Positions 47,731 to 58,725 of a DNA stretch of 64,000 bases are shown here, one piece after another. This stretch comes from Trichobilharzia szidati (taxonomy: Eukaryota > Platyhelminthes > Trematoda > Strigeidida > Schistosomatidae): contig OX235271.1 in the NCBI GenBank assembly GCA_944472155.2, positions 106,467,256 to 106,531,255 on the forward strand, given 5' to 3'. The notes under the pieces are model-generated. The model was not told the DNA's origin. It did not search any database and was given only the letters and a program-made list of their open reading frames with translations. Numbering within the stretch: the first letter of the stretch is position 1; every line of letters begins with the position of its first letter. The position numbers were made by a program, and so were the translations under genes.

Positions 47731-48246
47731 ATCAATGCACAAAATCTTTGATTGAACGCTAGTAGCTAGTGTGACGTGTCTAGTCTTTTCTTTGGTGCAG
47801 ACTGAATTCTATCAGTCAGGTTTGTAATGTGGCCACCATTCTAGGTAGCCCGCGATCACGGTGCACATTGATTTGAAGATACTAGATAGTTGGAGGCAGT
47901 CGGCAGGAAGCCTTGCTTGACCTAGGTTTCGTGCTAGTTGGCACTTACCAGTCAGCAAGGCGTATCTGCAACCTTGAAAGAACTCATGTCCCTTCTGGGA
48001 TTCGAACCTAAGTCACCTAGTGCTGCAATCAGAGATGTGATAAATGAGCTAATAGGGCTCGCGATTGACCTCCTGTAGTGGGTAGTTTGATTGGACACTA
48101 GTAGCTAGTGTGACATGTCTAGTCCTTTCTTTGGTGCAGACTGAATTCTATCAGTCTATTCTATTCTAGCACGAAACCTAGGTTCAAGGCTTCCTGCCGA
48201 TTGCCTCCAACTATCTAATATCATCAAATCAATGCACAAAATCTTT
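47731..48246 (-). mobile_element. Composite tRNA-like SINE (family 4) with 19-bp target duplication
   Basis: The 19 bases atcaatgcacaaaatcttt occur at 47731-47749 and 48228-48246 without mismatch, flanking a 478-bp insertion. On minus it has a leader (CAGTCTGCACCAAAGAAAGG), tRNA-like boxes (TATTAGCTCATTTATCAC region and B-box GGTTCGAATCCC) and CTTGCTGACTGGTAAGTGCC. A 69-bp direct repeat (47749-47817 and 48088-48156) and an inverted pair of about 70 bp (47862-47936 and 48165-48227) lie inside. The long perfect duplication indicates LINE-type target-primed insertion and recent arrival. Confidence 0.85.
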
Positions 48247-48249
48247 TCA

Positions 48250-48755
48250 GTTTTAAATGAAAAGATCAAATGGGATGATTTCGTTTTCATTATCAAATGA
48301 TATGAGAAGCAGAACACAAGTGTCATCAAAATATACATTCGTAGGTATATAATCTTTGGAGAAAACGTGGCAGTTATAATCGTATTTAAAGACTGAATGA
48401 TAAAAACTTGAACTATGAAATGTGTAGAATCATTCATAGAATGAGTATAAATTAAGAGAATTTATCAAACTAGTGTGTTAAGTGATGCCAAAAATCATTC
48501 AAATTTAATTTGAACATAACAGCAATAATAAGATTTATTCTTCGTATCAAATTTAAACTTTTTTGATGAAGACCACTATTTAGAAAGAGGGTGATCTGTA
48601 ATAATTTAGGAAATAGTTTTAGTGTGACTGTTTAAATTAGTGAAGTAATACAAGACGATGAAAGAATGTAGAATAGACCAACGGACGGTTTTTATTTCTC
48701 CATCGTAACAACATACTTTCATGTACTTTCAAACGTACTGGATAGCATCTTTTGG
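48250..48755. other. Stretch without recognised gene
   Basis: This is immediately upstream of the terminal exon at 48762. It ends in a weak polypyrimidine tract and acceptor (tttggtttcag). Confidence 0.35.
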
Positions 48756-48761
48756 TTTCAG

Positions 48762-48955
48762 AAGACATACCTTGTTTCACAAGAACAGGTCAGCTAGTAG
48801 GTATACAAAGAGGCTTTCAAAATAGTCAGCTTACCTATCAAGCAGATGAAGATCAGTTTCTTCACTTCAGTCATAAAGAACATGCTATTAGGTACTATGG
48901 AAATAAAATGCAAAAATTGTGTCTGATACTTGATAACTTTACTATTGACAAATAA
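48762..48955 (+). CDS. Probable terminal exon, unknown protein
   Basis: Acceptor tttggtttcag at 48761 opens a frame EDIPCFTRTGQLVGIQRGFQ, then NSQLTYQADEDQFLHFSHKE and HAIRYYGNKMQKLCLILDN, stopping at TAA 48955. AATAAA follows at 49002-49007, the right distance for a 3'UTR. Codon content is balanced (H, Q, D, C present), unlike the flanks. No family was recognised. The upstream exons may be those at 45383 and 29853. Confidence 0.5.
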
Positions 48956-49001
48956 GCTGAGGATTAGTTTTCTTTATCTTTCTTTCATACATGCATTTAT
49001 C

Positions 49002-49007
49002 AATAAA
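49002..49007 (+). other. Poly(A) signal AATAAA
   Basis: It lies 47 bases after the stop of the exon at 48762-48955 and is the natural 3' end signal for it. Confidence 0.45.
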
Positions 49008-49009
49008 AT

Positions 49010-50865
49010 GGCTGGCTTAACTGTTTCCATCAATAGTGAATCACAGGAAGTATTGTCCCATGGAATACACTTTAGACTGTTGATGTTTCCTATTTAGTGA
49101 CAGGTGGAAAGTTTATTTTTCCAGTCTTTTTCCATTAAAGTTAGTCGATTGTTCATTCCATTTCACAGAACTGCTATTAAATCCCGTTTAAGAGTAATCA
49201 GTTTTTCTTGATTCCGCCTGTGATAGAATTCGAGTCTTCCTTTCAGCTGTTGGAAGTCATCCACATTGGTATCCTCACCAAAGATGACTTATAAGTATTT
49301 TAAATATTTTGAGCAAATATCAAATGTCTTATGATTAAACCAAGTTGTGTTGCGTAGTTTTGAAAATATAGTCCACCGATACTCCTAGTGGTGAATTTGT
49401 CACTATCTTATTTTTCATTTTAAGGGAATTCAGTACTAAAGATTAAATGAACACCAAATATGACCAGAGAAAAAACAGTTTTACAGGGAAGCTGTATAGA
49501 AATTTTGGGATCAAACTATGAGCACAAAAATAGTCATATGTAAAACAGACAGTTTAGATTATCGTCAGGTTGTTGGAAAATGAATGAGTGTTTGTTGAAA
49601 ATACAACGATTTCTGAAGTATTAAAATTCATAATATCGTCAGTAAAATGAAGTCTTATGTGCATGGAACATGTGGACAGCATGCCTCTGAGTCCTTTGTC
49701 ATAGAAGTAGAGCTTAAAAATCAAATAAAACACTTTTTTATCATTTACTTTTCAACTCTAAATAAAACTACATTTTCAGTCATTGTTATGATAATCTATG
49801 TTTAATTTCCTTAGGAGAAATGGTTTTTCAAGTATCCTAAATGCCAGTAATGCAGCATGATAATGAATAGAAGGTAATTATCCACTGTGAGAAGTTCAGT
49901 GTTAGACACAAGGTAGTTCATAGTTTTATTGTGTTCTCTAAGTTGGATGGTTTAATTGCATAACTTTCATTGTCTTCTTGTGTAACATTTTTCAGTGGTA
50001 TCTGATACTCCAACTCCATAGTCAGTTTAGCGACGAAGATCGTGTCCAGAAGGATACCGGGGATTTCACAGTTAAACCACTCTGCTCAGACAATATAACA
50101 TTAAAAAAATCCACCTGAGCTACAAATCTCCATTGTTTCAAGATGCAAAGAAGTACTGTGACTTACTTATATCTCAGTAGTTGCTGATTCTGTTAGAACA
50201 CAGAATTACAATTTTTAAGTCAGTATCATTATTGGCCTTTTGGATGTGTGGAAATGTAATCGCCGATTCTCTTTTCGTTAGAATTTTGTTTTCTCTAGTA
50301 AACTTTGTTTCTTGCTAGGTGTGAATGATTATATGTATCAAACTATAATTGAAGTTGCCTATACACTAAATCACCTACACTAGTATCTCGAAACCGAAAC
50401 TGAAATCCACAAATCAAATAGTGTGGGCACCGTCATTATGTGAGTGTTCCTTAATTCTTAATTGCTAGACTTGTTGATGTAATTATCATAACAGTTAAGT
50501 CAACTGAGTTTATTATATATTGCTTTTGTTTGTCAGATGTATCACACGGTGGGACAGTATTCTATTTTGTGACTTTCAAGCATGACTTAGTGTTTTGAGC
50601 CATATAGGAATTTTTATTAAAATCATAAAATCGGGTGTGCATGCAATATTAATTTGGTTATTATTTCACATGGAAACATTATTAAAGGAATAACAGTGTA
50701 ACCATATATCTGATTAGTTATATTGTAAATTACTCGAGTTAAAGGATGGGTAATATTTCTTTGATATTATTATTCAAAGCGTTTTGAAGGAGATATCTTG
50801 ACAGTTTGTTGTTATTTCACGGAGCAGAAATTTAATCGTACGAACAATAGCAAAAAGACATTAGC
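49010..50865. other. AT-rich stretch without recognised gene
   Basis: No supported exon or known repeat was recognised on either strand. Confidence 0.4.
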
Positions 50866-50869
50866 TATC

Positions 50870-51240
50870 TGGTAATCTTCAAATAGCCAGAAAGAATAAG
50901 TAACAAGAAAATCCGGCGACAAATCAACTAAGAGCCTATCGCTCAAGAAATATGTAGGAGAAAATGCAGATGGATCGGATATACATTGAGGAGACTGTCG
51001 GATGACATCGTGCTCAGTGCAGCCCATTGCTCAAGTGGAATCCAAATGGGAAGCAACGAGTGGATCTTCAGTGTGTGGGTGAACTAGAGGAGATCGTATC
51101 AGGAGGAGATGAGAGATTATGGGCAATCGTGGACCCAGCTGAAGAGGAGTGCAGAAAATAGAAGAAAGTGGAGATGTGTTGTTGAAGCTCTATTTTCCAC
51201 CCGGAACTCAAGGGAATATTAATGGTAATAATTTTCATTT
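50870..51240 (+). mobile_element. RTE-type LINE, 3' terminal fragment
   Basis: The plus strand gives WIGYTLRRLSDDIVLSAAH (frame with stops), then LLKWNPNGKQRVDLQCVGEL, EEIVSGGDERLWAIVD and a final Cys-rich run before TTTTCCACCCGG. The IGHTLR...WNPxGKRxxGRP...W...AxDRxxWR pattern is the RTE C-terminus. It ends GGAACTCAAGGGAATATTAATGG followed by TAA-type repeats, a different 3' end from the RTE copy at 42.7 kb. Confidence 0.7.
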
Positions 51241-51244
51241 CGAC

Positions 51245-51800
51245 GTTAATTGAAATTTCTAATTGGCCCAGAATTCATAAATGTTCTGTAGACATACAAA
51301 TGATTTTTAATTTATTCCAAATACCTGTAAAATTCAGCCATCTGACAAGAGTTTGTATAAGGAATGAGATTTCGGAATAATCTTCTCCAGCTTTCTGTGT
51401 TAAGGTAAATTCAGTTTCTTTATCATATCCGAAGTTTGCCAGTAAGTTAGGTTGAGAGTGATCTTCTTAAATCAAGTGTAAAACTTAAAACAAACTAACT
51501 ACTCACTTAGTTCTACTTATGTTCAGGCCTGGTACTTCCATTGGAAGGTATGTTGGTTTAAAGTTTAATAGACTGTTAGTATGATGTGTTAAGGACAAAT
51601 GACATATAGTTTCATGACGCTAATAAATGTGAATTAGGACTCTCAACAAGTGTGTAGAAGTTATGTTTTACAGCAAACTTTTATTAAGCAGTTTCCAGTG
51701 TACACACATTACTTTTTAAAATGATGTTTGAAACACAACAGAGTATGGGAATATCCTAGATATTTCTATATGTAAAGTGAAAACGCAAATGCAAAGAACC
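51245..51800. other. Stretch without recognised gene
   Basis: No supported exon or repeat. Confidence 0.35.
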
Positions 51801-51809
51801 ATGCTGATT

Positions 51810-52025
51810 TCTGTGCGTTGGTGGTGCAGCGGTAGAATTCTCGCCAACCACACAGGTGGTTCTGAGTTCGGTCCCCGGTCAACGCGCTCCTTTACCTCGC
51901 TAAGCTAGTAATAAGACTAGTAAAGACGGAAAGTTGGGCATGAGGCTAGCAACCCCATCTAGTAAAAATGCACATCAGTGCCACAGAAACTTCAAGCCTC
52001 TAGCTTGGTGCCTTACGTTCCACTT
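51810..52025 (+). repeat. tRNA-like SINE family 3, tail A
   Basis: Plus strand: TGCGTTGGTGGTGCAGCGG, an arm around CACACAGGTGG, B-box-like GAGTTCGGTCCCC, body CCTCGCTAAGCTAG, and the end CTAGCTTGGTGCCTTACGTTCC. The B-box differs at one base (TTCGG) and the tail is slightly mutated, so this is an older copy. Confidence 0.75.
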
Positions 52026-52029
52026 CTGT

Positions 52030-52485
52030 TATTAGTAAATACAACGTACAACAAAAAAAATATGAATCTTATTTAGCCAGGAACTGAAGCCTCCTATCTA
52101 ATAGTTTCACACTTGCTTATCTGATTTGTTTGTCTATTATGAGACAATTTATCACTCAGAGACACAATAGTAGTAAATAATAATAATAACTGTAAACTTC
52201 ATTTGAATTACGACTGAATACTTGAAACATATCCATATAGTTTCATAAGAGGACATTAGTTACATGCATTATATTCCTTTATCTCTGTGGATTTACGTAA
52301 GTGTTAAGCTTTGGTTGTTTGAATCTTACTGTAGTGACAGTTTACTCATTTAACCACGACCAGGTGTAGTTAGTCTTTCAACTCAAAGGCACATCATGTA
52401 AATCCTGAAGAAATGATTTTGTATAACTTTGGCTAGGTTTTCACCACAGATCGAAAGAATTTCGTTTGATTTGGTTAACATTATA
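52030..52485. other. Stretch without recognised gene
   Basis: A TAATAATAATAA run lies near 52178. No supported exon. Confidence 0.35.
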
Positions 52486-52489
52486 TTGT

Positions 52490-52630
52490 CTACGAGCTTG
52501 CCTTGTAACCGGAAGGTACTGAGTTGAAAACCCAGTGGGGGCCTACTGCCGATGAGTCCCATTTTGGGATGAAACAACTGTCCAGTACTCCCTATTTTTC
52601 AGTAGTTCTCTAACTGACATCGTTCGGTTG
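52490..52630 (+). repeat. Family 2 SINE with hammerhead
   Basis: Plus strand: CTTGCCTTGTAACCGGAAGG, a B-box reduced to GAGTTGAAAACCC, then a hammerhead-like core and the tail CAGTAGTTCTCTAACTGACATC. The tRNA-like half is eroded but the ribozyme half is well kept. It lies directly 3' of the dynein light chain exon at 52791 (opposite strand) and so probably in its intron. Confidence 0.65.
52540..52592 (+). ncRNA. Hammerhead ribozyme-like core, best helices
   Basis: Plus strand: CCTACTG (stem I), CCGATGA (one change from CTGATGA), stem II GTCCCATTTTGGGAT, GAAA, short stem III CAACTG, triplet GTC, then CAGTACTCC pairing with TACTG. Every helix and both GAAA and GTC are intact; only the U4 position of the core is changed to C. 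Confidence 0.65.
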
Positions 52631-52790
52631 TTTAACTTGAAAAACAAAACAAATCCTTATAAATCAACTCCTGAGAATATTGGATATCTTGAGATGAACA
52701 GTACAAAAAGGTTTCAGTCTTAAATTATATATATATATATTATATTATCACTAAAAGACCAAACGTACTACATGTAAAAAGTATGCTAAC

Positions 52791-52999
52791 CTGTTCAAAT
52801 TATAATCGATGATACATTGCCAATTTGGAGGATACTTCTGATCCAATTTCTCCTTAATAAATACTTTCATCTTTTTATGATCATTATCGTATGCATGTAT
52901 TGCAGTGATAACAGTATCTATAACGAACCGATACATTTCTTTGTCCATATAAATTTTTTTAATTCTGATTGACTTTTCATATATCTTAAATCTTTTCAT
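52791..52999 (-). CDS. Divergent LC8-type dynein light chain, first coding exon
   Basis: From ATG 52999 the exon encodes MKRFKIYEKSIRIKKIYMDK, then EMYRFVIDTVITAIHAYDND and KVFIKEKLDQKYPPNWQCII, DYNLN. It ends AG before GTTAGC (phase 2). The helix pattern and FIKEKLDxKYPPNWQCII match LC8, while the usual H of TWHC is Q and the IVG is replaced by IID. Open frame continues upstream without stop for 58 codons but is F/Y/L-rich and likely non-coding. The second exon was not found. This is the most diverged of the three paralogues. Confidence 0.75.
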
Positions 53000-53004
53000 T
53001 ATTC

Positions 53005-55165
53005 TTTGATCTACTATTTTAAAATAATCCGATAGTAGAAATAACACATATAAATTATAAAGCTCATCAAGTGAATTATTGCATGTAAAACAATAAAAAA
53101 ACTCTTCTACAATAAAATAATGAACGACAGTGCTAATAAAGTGATAAACATACACGATAAACAGTGTGTACAAACATATGAAACTGTATAATCAGTTGTA
53201 AATTTCAGCTTAATATGATTAGAGAAGAAAGAAAGAAAGAGATTTTACCCATTGTGATTTGTTTGCCTCTTAAATTACAGCATAAATCCAGTAAATCTGA
53301 TAAGTTTATAGTGCAGTTTATCACGTGCTTGAATTGCATGCTGATATTCTCAGTTGAAAGTTGAGGCAACCTATTGAAATACCTGCATTTGGTTGTTAGA
53401 AGGTTTGTAGGCACCTGTTTTTTTGTTACACTTAATTATAACAGTTTTGTTTCCCATTAATTGCTTGAATTTCTGTGCAGTTGTGTAAAGGCTTATAATA
53501 CTACCTACCTACCTACCCAATTGATGTTGAATATAGTATGGAATGATGTTAGGAACTATCACTGAAGCTATAGTCTGTTTAAAGATTGAACTAGTATCGA
53601 CTATAAGTATGAAAACGTCAACAGTCACATTTCACATACTTTTTGTACAAAATATAACTCCAAGTTCTAAATTGTGCTATATTTTTCTTCGCAAGGTTAA
53701 CTCAGGTGGCGAAATCAATGGGATCTTTTCTATACACAATAAACAGATAAATAGTGTTGATGAAGCAACTTATGCATGTTAGTACACTTCTTAATGGTAA
53801 TTGGGATAAGTACCGTTGATACCAGTAACCTGACTAAATAAACCTTGTTAGATGAAGGGGTGTCGAGCCCCTGACTTAGTGGTTGAAGTAGAGCACTTAA
53901 ACTGATGAGTTACTCCTAAATGTATTAATAACAAGTATAGCATATTGAAAAGTAAATTTAAATGGATCACTTGGAAACAGGATAGTCATTGAGCGTTTCA
54001 TAATTCTTATTTGTATTCATCTGTTAAATTTTGTCAGGCTGATTATACACCTACTTCAATTGTATATTTTGTTCCACTTCATTTTCAGAGTTTCTTACTC
54101 ATGTTATGTCCTTGACAGTTGAACAAGTTGTCAGGAAAATTTTATTTGCTTCAGAAGGATGATGAAAGCTTCTTGTTTAAATTACAGAAATATTTCACGA
54201 AGTATTGCGCATAAATCTATCCTGCGAGAGTCTTATCGGAATATTTACCCACCACAATTCTTTTGAGATTTAATCTCCTAACCTGAGGCGAGGATTATGT
54301 TATGGAGCTTAAGACAACAGGAAAATTAGACGATAAATTTAAATAGTGTATTATTTACTCACTGTGAATTTGTAAACTTGGCTTTAGAATTGGAGGCATA
54401 GTTTCAGATTTAGCTGCTTAAGAATTTGGTTACATCTTTGATTTTCGATCTGTAAATGACTGAATCTGTGACTGATATGCTACGCTATTACCAGCTTGAT
54501 TGGATGTGTACTAGTTAAAACAAAACCTAAAACACCTAGAGTATGCGCAGGTGAACTAGAAGTTTATTTGGTTAGTATTTAGATAACTCATTTTGATTTA
54601 CTTATTTTGGCTATAAGTTTATTTTAGTTTTTAGAAGGACGTACTGTGGATCCCTCGTTATTTTCTGCGAATAAAGTATGAAGGAAGCTCGAATCTTTGG
54701 GCGAAATTTCAGTGTTAATTTCATTTACAAATTTAAATTCTTTCCCGTGTTTAATGAGCCTAACCAAAGCCCTCCAAAGCAGAGAAGTGTAATCCTGAGT
54801 TTAGTCGATACAAGTAATTCAGAACTCTCAGTATTGTGATGATAAAGTCTGAGTTAGATTCATTACAATAATAGCAGTTCGTTTCGACTGCTATCTTGTC
54901 CCATCTTTTCTAATTACATTTGGATTAAGGAAAGTAAAGTTATTTTGATGTTTTTCTGCTTGAAAATACCATGCAGAATAAACGAAGATGAGCAGATGTA
55001 GCACTATTACAGTAAACGAACTAAATAAACCTTACAAGTTGTCATTTGTGGTATCTCATTGTTTCCTGTAAGAAATCCGTTAACGTACAATCGCCTTAGA
55101 AACTAAAAGTTGACAGGTTTTGTGGTTAAAGTAGTCTACATATTAATAAATTGTCAGATTTATTT
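53005..55165. other. Stretch without recognised gene
   Basis: This should hold the promoter of the minus-strand light chain gene. Plus frames such as 53543-53782 show no family features. An ACCTACCTACCTACC tract lies at 53502. Confidence 0.35.
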
Positions 55166-55300
55166 ATTCAAGTGTTGGTTTGCAGGGATTTGATTGGTTT
55201 CAGGAGTTCATCTTGAACTGACATCGGTTGGATGACCTTTGGAAAACCTGGGAGGACAGCTATTTCGCCATAGTTTCGGACTCTTCAGTAGTGCTCACTC
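55165..55300 (-). repeat. Family 2 SINE fragment with decayed hammerhead
   Basis: On minus: GAGCACTACTGAAGAGTCCG, then AAACTATGGCGAAATAGCTGTC and CTCCCAGGTTTTCC. This keeps CTGAAGA, GAAA, GTC and the family tail (GTTTTCC...). Part of stem I was deleted (CAGTA missing). Confidence 0.55.
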
Positions 55301-55304
55301 ACTG

Positions 55305-55925
55305 AGGATTTATTTATATAATCGTCAAATCACTCTTATTAAACATAAAGTTAGACTAGTAGGTGTTGTATAAACGACTAAAAGCAAGTCATTCAGTAGC
55401 TGATTTTTTTTCTGGGTGTGTGAATCTATAAATGTGAAAGTAATTAGAAACATCATCTCATAATATTGTTTCGCAAAGTGCTAGCAAGAATAATATTTCT
55501 AACAAGTAAGACAAGATGGCTTTGTAAGTCATCACCCCTGATTTTTCATGCAGATGACTGGGTTTCATTTATACATAATACTTAAAGTTGGGGGTCGTAT
55601 TTTATTTCAGGAGGGCCTCCGATGACACATCACCTTTCAGGAATCGTAATAAAGCTCAGAAGCTGTCGAGGAGATGATTAATAGGGCATAAATTAAAAAT
55701 ATTCTGACATATGAGACGGTGAATAATACTAACGCGAGAGTAATTATTAATTTCATGTGTATCTTGTGGTTTAGTTGTAAAACTAGTGCTTTTCATTATA
55801 CAAGCTTAATACTCCCTGTAAATAAGTTATTTTTTCTTATTTTTATGGATGATAACAAAACGACTGGTGAATCAGCTTGATTTCTGTGATTAAATTGTAC
55901 GTTTTTATAAAACATCCTCTGTTAG
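55305..55925. other. Stretch without recognised gene
   Basis: No supported exon or known repeat. Confidence 0.35.
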
Positions 55926-55929
55926 TTGG

Positions 55930-56145
55930 AATAGTGGAACGCAGGGCTTCAAGCTAGAACTTTGAAGTTTCGGTAGCAATGGTGCTTGTTTTCACGGGGT
56001 AGGGTTGCTAGCCTCATACTCAACCTTCCCTCTTTACCGGCTTTATCACTGGCCTAGAGAGGTAAAGGAATATGGCGGCCGGGAATCTAACTCCGAACAA
56101 CATGCTTGGTTGGACAGCATTCTACCGCTCTGCTACCGACGCACT
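55930..56145 (-). repeat. tRNA-like SINE family 3, tail A
   Basis: On minus: GTGCGTCGGTAGCAGAGCGG, an arm around CCAACCAAGC, B-box-like GAGTTAGATTCCC, body CCTCTCTAGGCC and end TAGCTTGAAGCCCTGCGTTCC. The B-box is mutated. Confidence 0.75.
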
Positions 56146-56149
56146 AAAC

Positions 56150-56435
56150 ATTATCAAGGCCAGGCGCATGCATATAGTCCACAGCCTTCTTCAGACCTCA
56201 CACACAACCATTAGGATAAGTACTTAATTTAACATTTTCATGGTTAAGTTAGCTTCATATTTTTTCATTATTATGTCAACTCGATATTACCATTTTCACG
56301 CAGCTGAGTTTTGTTGGACACAAGTTTTGTTTCAAAGTAATATAAGTCATGTTTTCCTTGTACAAATAAATAAAATATTTTTTGAGAACGGAAATTAAAT
56401 TTATTGTTACAAGAATTCTTTATTTTTTATTTTAT
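56150..56435. other. Gap between two SINE copies
   Basis: AT-rich with no recognised element. Confidence 0.35.
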
Positions 56436-56439
56436 TCCT

Positions 56440-56650
56440 TTGTGTTCCGAGTGGGACATAGGGCTTCAAACTTGAGCTTTGAAGTTTATATTTTTTTAGG
56501 TGGTGGGGTTGCTAGCCTCACTGCCAACTTTCCCTCTTTGTAGGACTTTCAGCTGGCTAAAGGAGGTAGAGTTGTGCGTCGGCGGGGAATCGAAACCCGG
56601 ACCACGTGCATGGTTGGTGAGCATTCTACCGTTGAACCACCAACGTGCAT
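56440..56650 (-). repeat. tRNA-like SINE family 3, tail A
   Basis: On minus: CACGTTGGTGGTTCAACGG, B-box GGGTTTCGATTCCC, GCCGACGCAC, body CCTCCTTTAGCC and end AAGTTTGAAGCCCTATGTCCC. A one-base insertion splits the B-box. Confidence 0.75.
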
Positions 56651-56929
56651 TGTTATAAGATAGACAGATATTGTACAAAACTTATTTAGTTTATCATGAA
56701 GTGAGGAGATATGAGTTTACTGGTTTAGTTATACACGAAATTTAGGTAAGCAAATTTTTTTCATTTAACACCTGATCAACTTCCGGCATGAAAATCATTT
56801 TGTTCAATAAGAATTTTATATTGGTTGAATGGCACTCTGTTCTTGTGTTTTATTTTATGTAAAAATAAGCATTGAGTTAAGTAAATGTTAAACCCTTAGG
56901 AACTCATCATTTTAAAAGCTAATTCTTCG

Positions 56930-57625
56930 GCATATTTATGGAGCGATAGATTCTCGACTCGTTTGTCCCCAGAGACTTTTGTTGCTGGTTCTTTTTGGCC
57001 ATTTGATCTTCAACATGTATCCAGCAAAGACAGGTGTTGATAAAAGTCTGCAACCTTTTGGAAATGCTGTGTGTAATGCGTTCACCATGTTTCTGACTAA
57101 TATAAAAGAAATGACAACACTGCTGTTGAAAATTCAAGTTCTGTTCTTTATGATTGGTGCAGGAGGTTTCCATACCGATTTCAGAGTGAAGAAGATCTGT
57201 TTTGCTTTTCTGATTCTGCTTTTGACACCCTCATTTGTGTGGCCACCTGTAGTTGAGACTATGCTTCCTAGATATATGTAAGAAATGACCTCGTTCAAAT
57301 TTCTCCCGATGATAGTGATTATTGCTTGTCGTTGTTGTTGTTATTGGTTGGTCATCTTCATACCTCTGTTTTATCCCTGTTAACTTGAATTCCTGTTTTG
57401 TTGCTTATTTTGACAACTTGTTGGTTTTTGTTTGTAAGTCTTCATAAAGTTTTCCTGTCAGCCCAAAGTGTTACTGTTTTCTCACTTCACATAGTCTTCC
57501 ACATAACATAGTCCATCACAATTGGTAATATCATCAGTGATAGTAGGCAGCCTTGTCTTACTCCTGTATTCACTTCAGAGGCTTCGCTGAATTTTCCGAA
57601 AGATGAGCTTTCTCAATTCTTATGT
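56930..57625 (-). mobile_element. RTE-type LINE fragment (RT and C-terminal part)
   Basis: On minus the fragment opens FGKFSEASEVNTGVRQGCLL, the RT motif before the catalytic box. It passes degenerate DYVMWKTM and later gives LQTFINTCLCWIHVEDQMAK and KSLGTNESRIYRSINMP. These correspond residue by residue to [20 protein letters not shown] in the copy at 42.7-43.5 kb. Frame changes and a deletion between the two parts show it is dead. No 3' tail was recognised. Confidence 0.7.
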
Positions 57626-57705
57626 GGAAAGTAAACATTAGAATAATACACTCTTTACTCAATAAGGCTTACACTGGCTGCTTTGAAGACTTTTTTTCAA
57701 TAAAG

Positions 57706-57711
57706 TTTATT
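57706..57711 (-). other. Poly(A) signal AATAAA (minus strand)
   Basis: It lies shortly downstream of the stop codon of the exon at 58003-57754 and is the natural 3' end signal for it. Confidence 0.45.
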
Positions 57712-57753
57712 TATACAACAGAAAATCTGTGTAAGGATTATTAACTGTTTCTG

Positions 57754-58003
57754 TTACTTTTTAGATTGTCTGACTATAAGGCGACGACTATGTATGGTAT
57801 GAAACTTAGAGCGAGTTAGACCGAGTACAAAGGGAATATATTTAAAAGAATACTTTGAATTATTAAAATTGTATTGTTTCACTATAGACTTAAGAATATT
57901 TGGCCTACACATTACAGCAGTATCTTTTAAATACCTTTTATTAAGTGAAGTTTCACTTTCTTTAATAGTTTGTTGTACTTCTTTTAGTCTAAAGGTAGGT
58001 GAA
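57754..58003 (-). CDS. Probable terminal exon, unknown protein
   Basis: A strong acceptor (tttttttcaag) precedes [60 protein letters not shown] and SKFHTIHSRRLIVRQSKK, with stop TAA at 57754. AATAAA lies about 43 bases downstream (57711-57706). The basic C-terminus and mixed composition fit a real protein end. No family was recognised. The rest of the gene should lie to the right on minus, overlapping the region of the plus-strand dynein light chain gene. Confidence 0.5.
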
Positions 58004-58725
58004 CTTGAAAAAAACACCTCTTAGAATATTTAACCATATTGATCTACATATTTATTCGCAGTGAAATGAAACAACTGGAGCTTTTATAACGTGTAAGACC
58101 TTGGTGTAACAAAATATGGTGTAATACACTTATTGGGAGGTTTATAGTTAGCCGCCTTCAAGCTTGAAATGAGAACTGGTCATAATGTAAGATATGTAAC
58201 TTTATTTATACGGAAAAGGATCAGAACAGATTTGCGGTGTTGTCAAAACACATCTGTGGCGCAATAACCGTCGTGACGTCTTATTAAAAACCCAACAGAC
58301 GATAAAATCTACTGATTCGTATAAGTGAAATAATAGATCAGTGCTTCTGAATAAGTTTCATGGAGGCATAACGGTTAGATAGCAAAATTATTTCAGGTAT
58401 AAACATCAGTTCCACAGTTTACAGTACAGTGTCTGTTGATGAAGAGCAAAGAAACTGGTTGTTATGTGTTTTTCTCAACACATTTCAACAAATTCACGTC
58501 TCAGAAGATTAAACAATAATATAGATTCACTTTAGACCCAAATGGAACCTTTATTATTTGAAGTAAACTAAATGTACATTTGTCTTCTGCTCACACTTAC
58601 ATATACAGTTGAGGTGTTCGCCTTATTGTTCAAGCAGATGTTAACGTTTAACAGACTGGTGAGTTATTGAAGTTTAGCTATAAACTTAATACATTTTATT
58701 TATTCACGTATATCATCTCTCACAG

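Noticed and set aside
52751..53173. Upstream extension of the 52.8-kb light chain frame to 53173
   Set aside because: The extra 58 codons are F/Y/L-rich and unlike LC8 N-termini; ATG 52999 gives the expected length.
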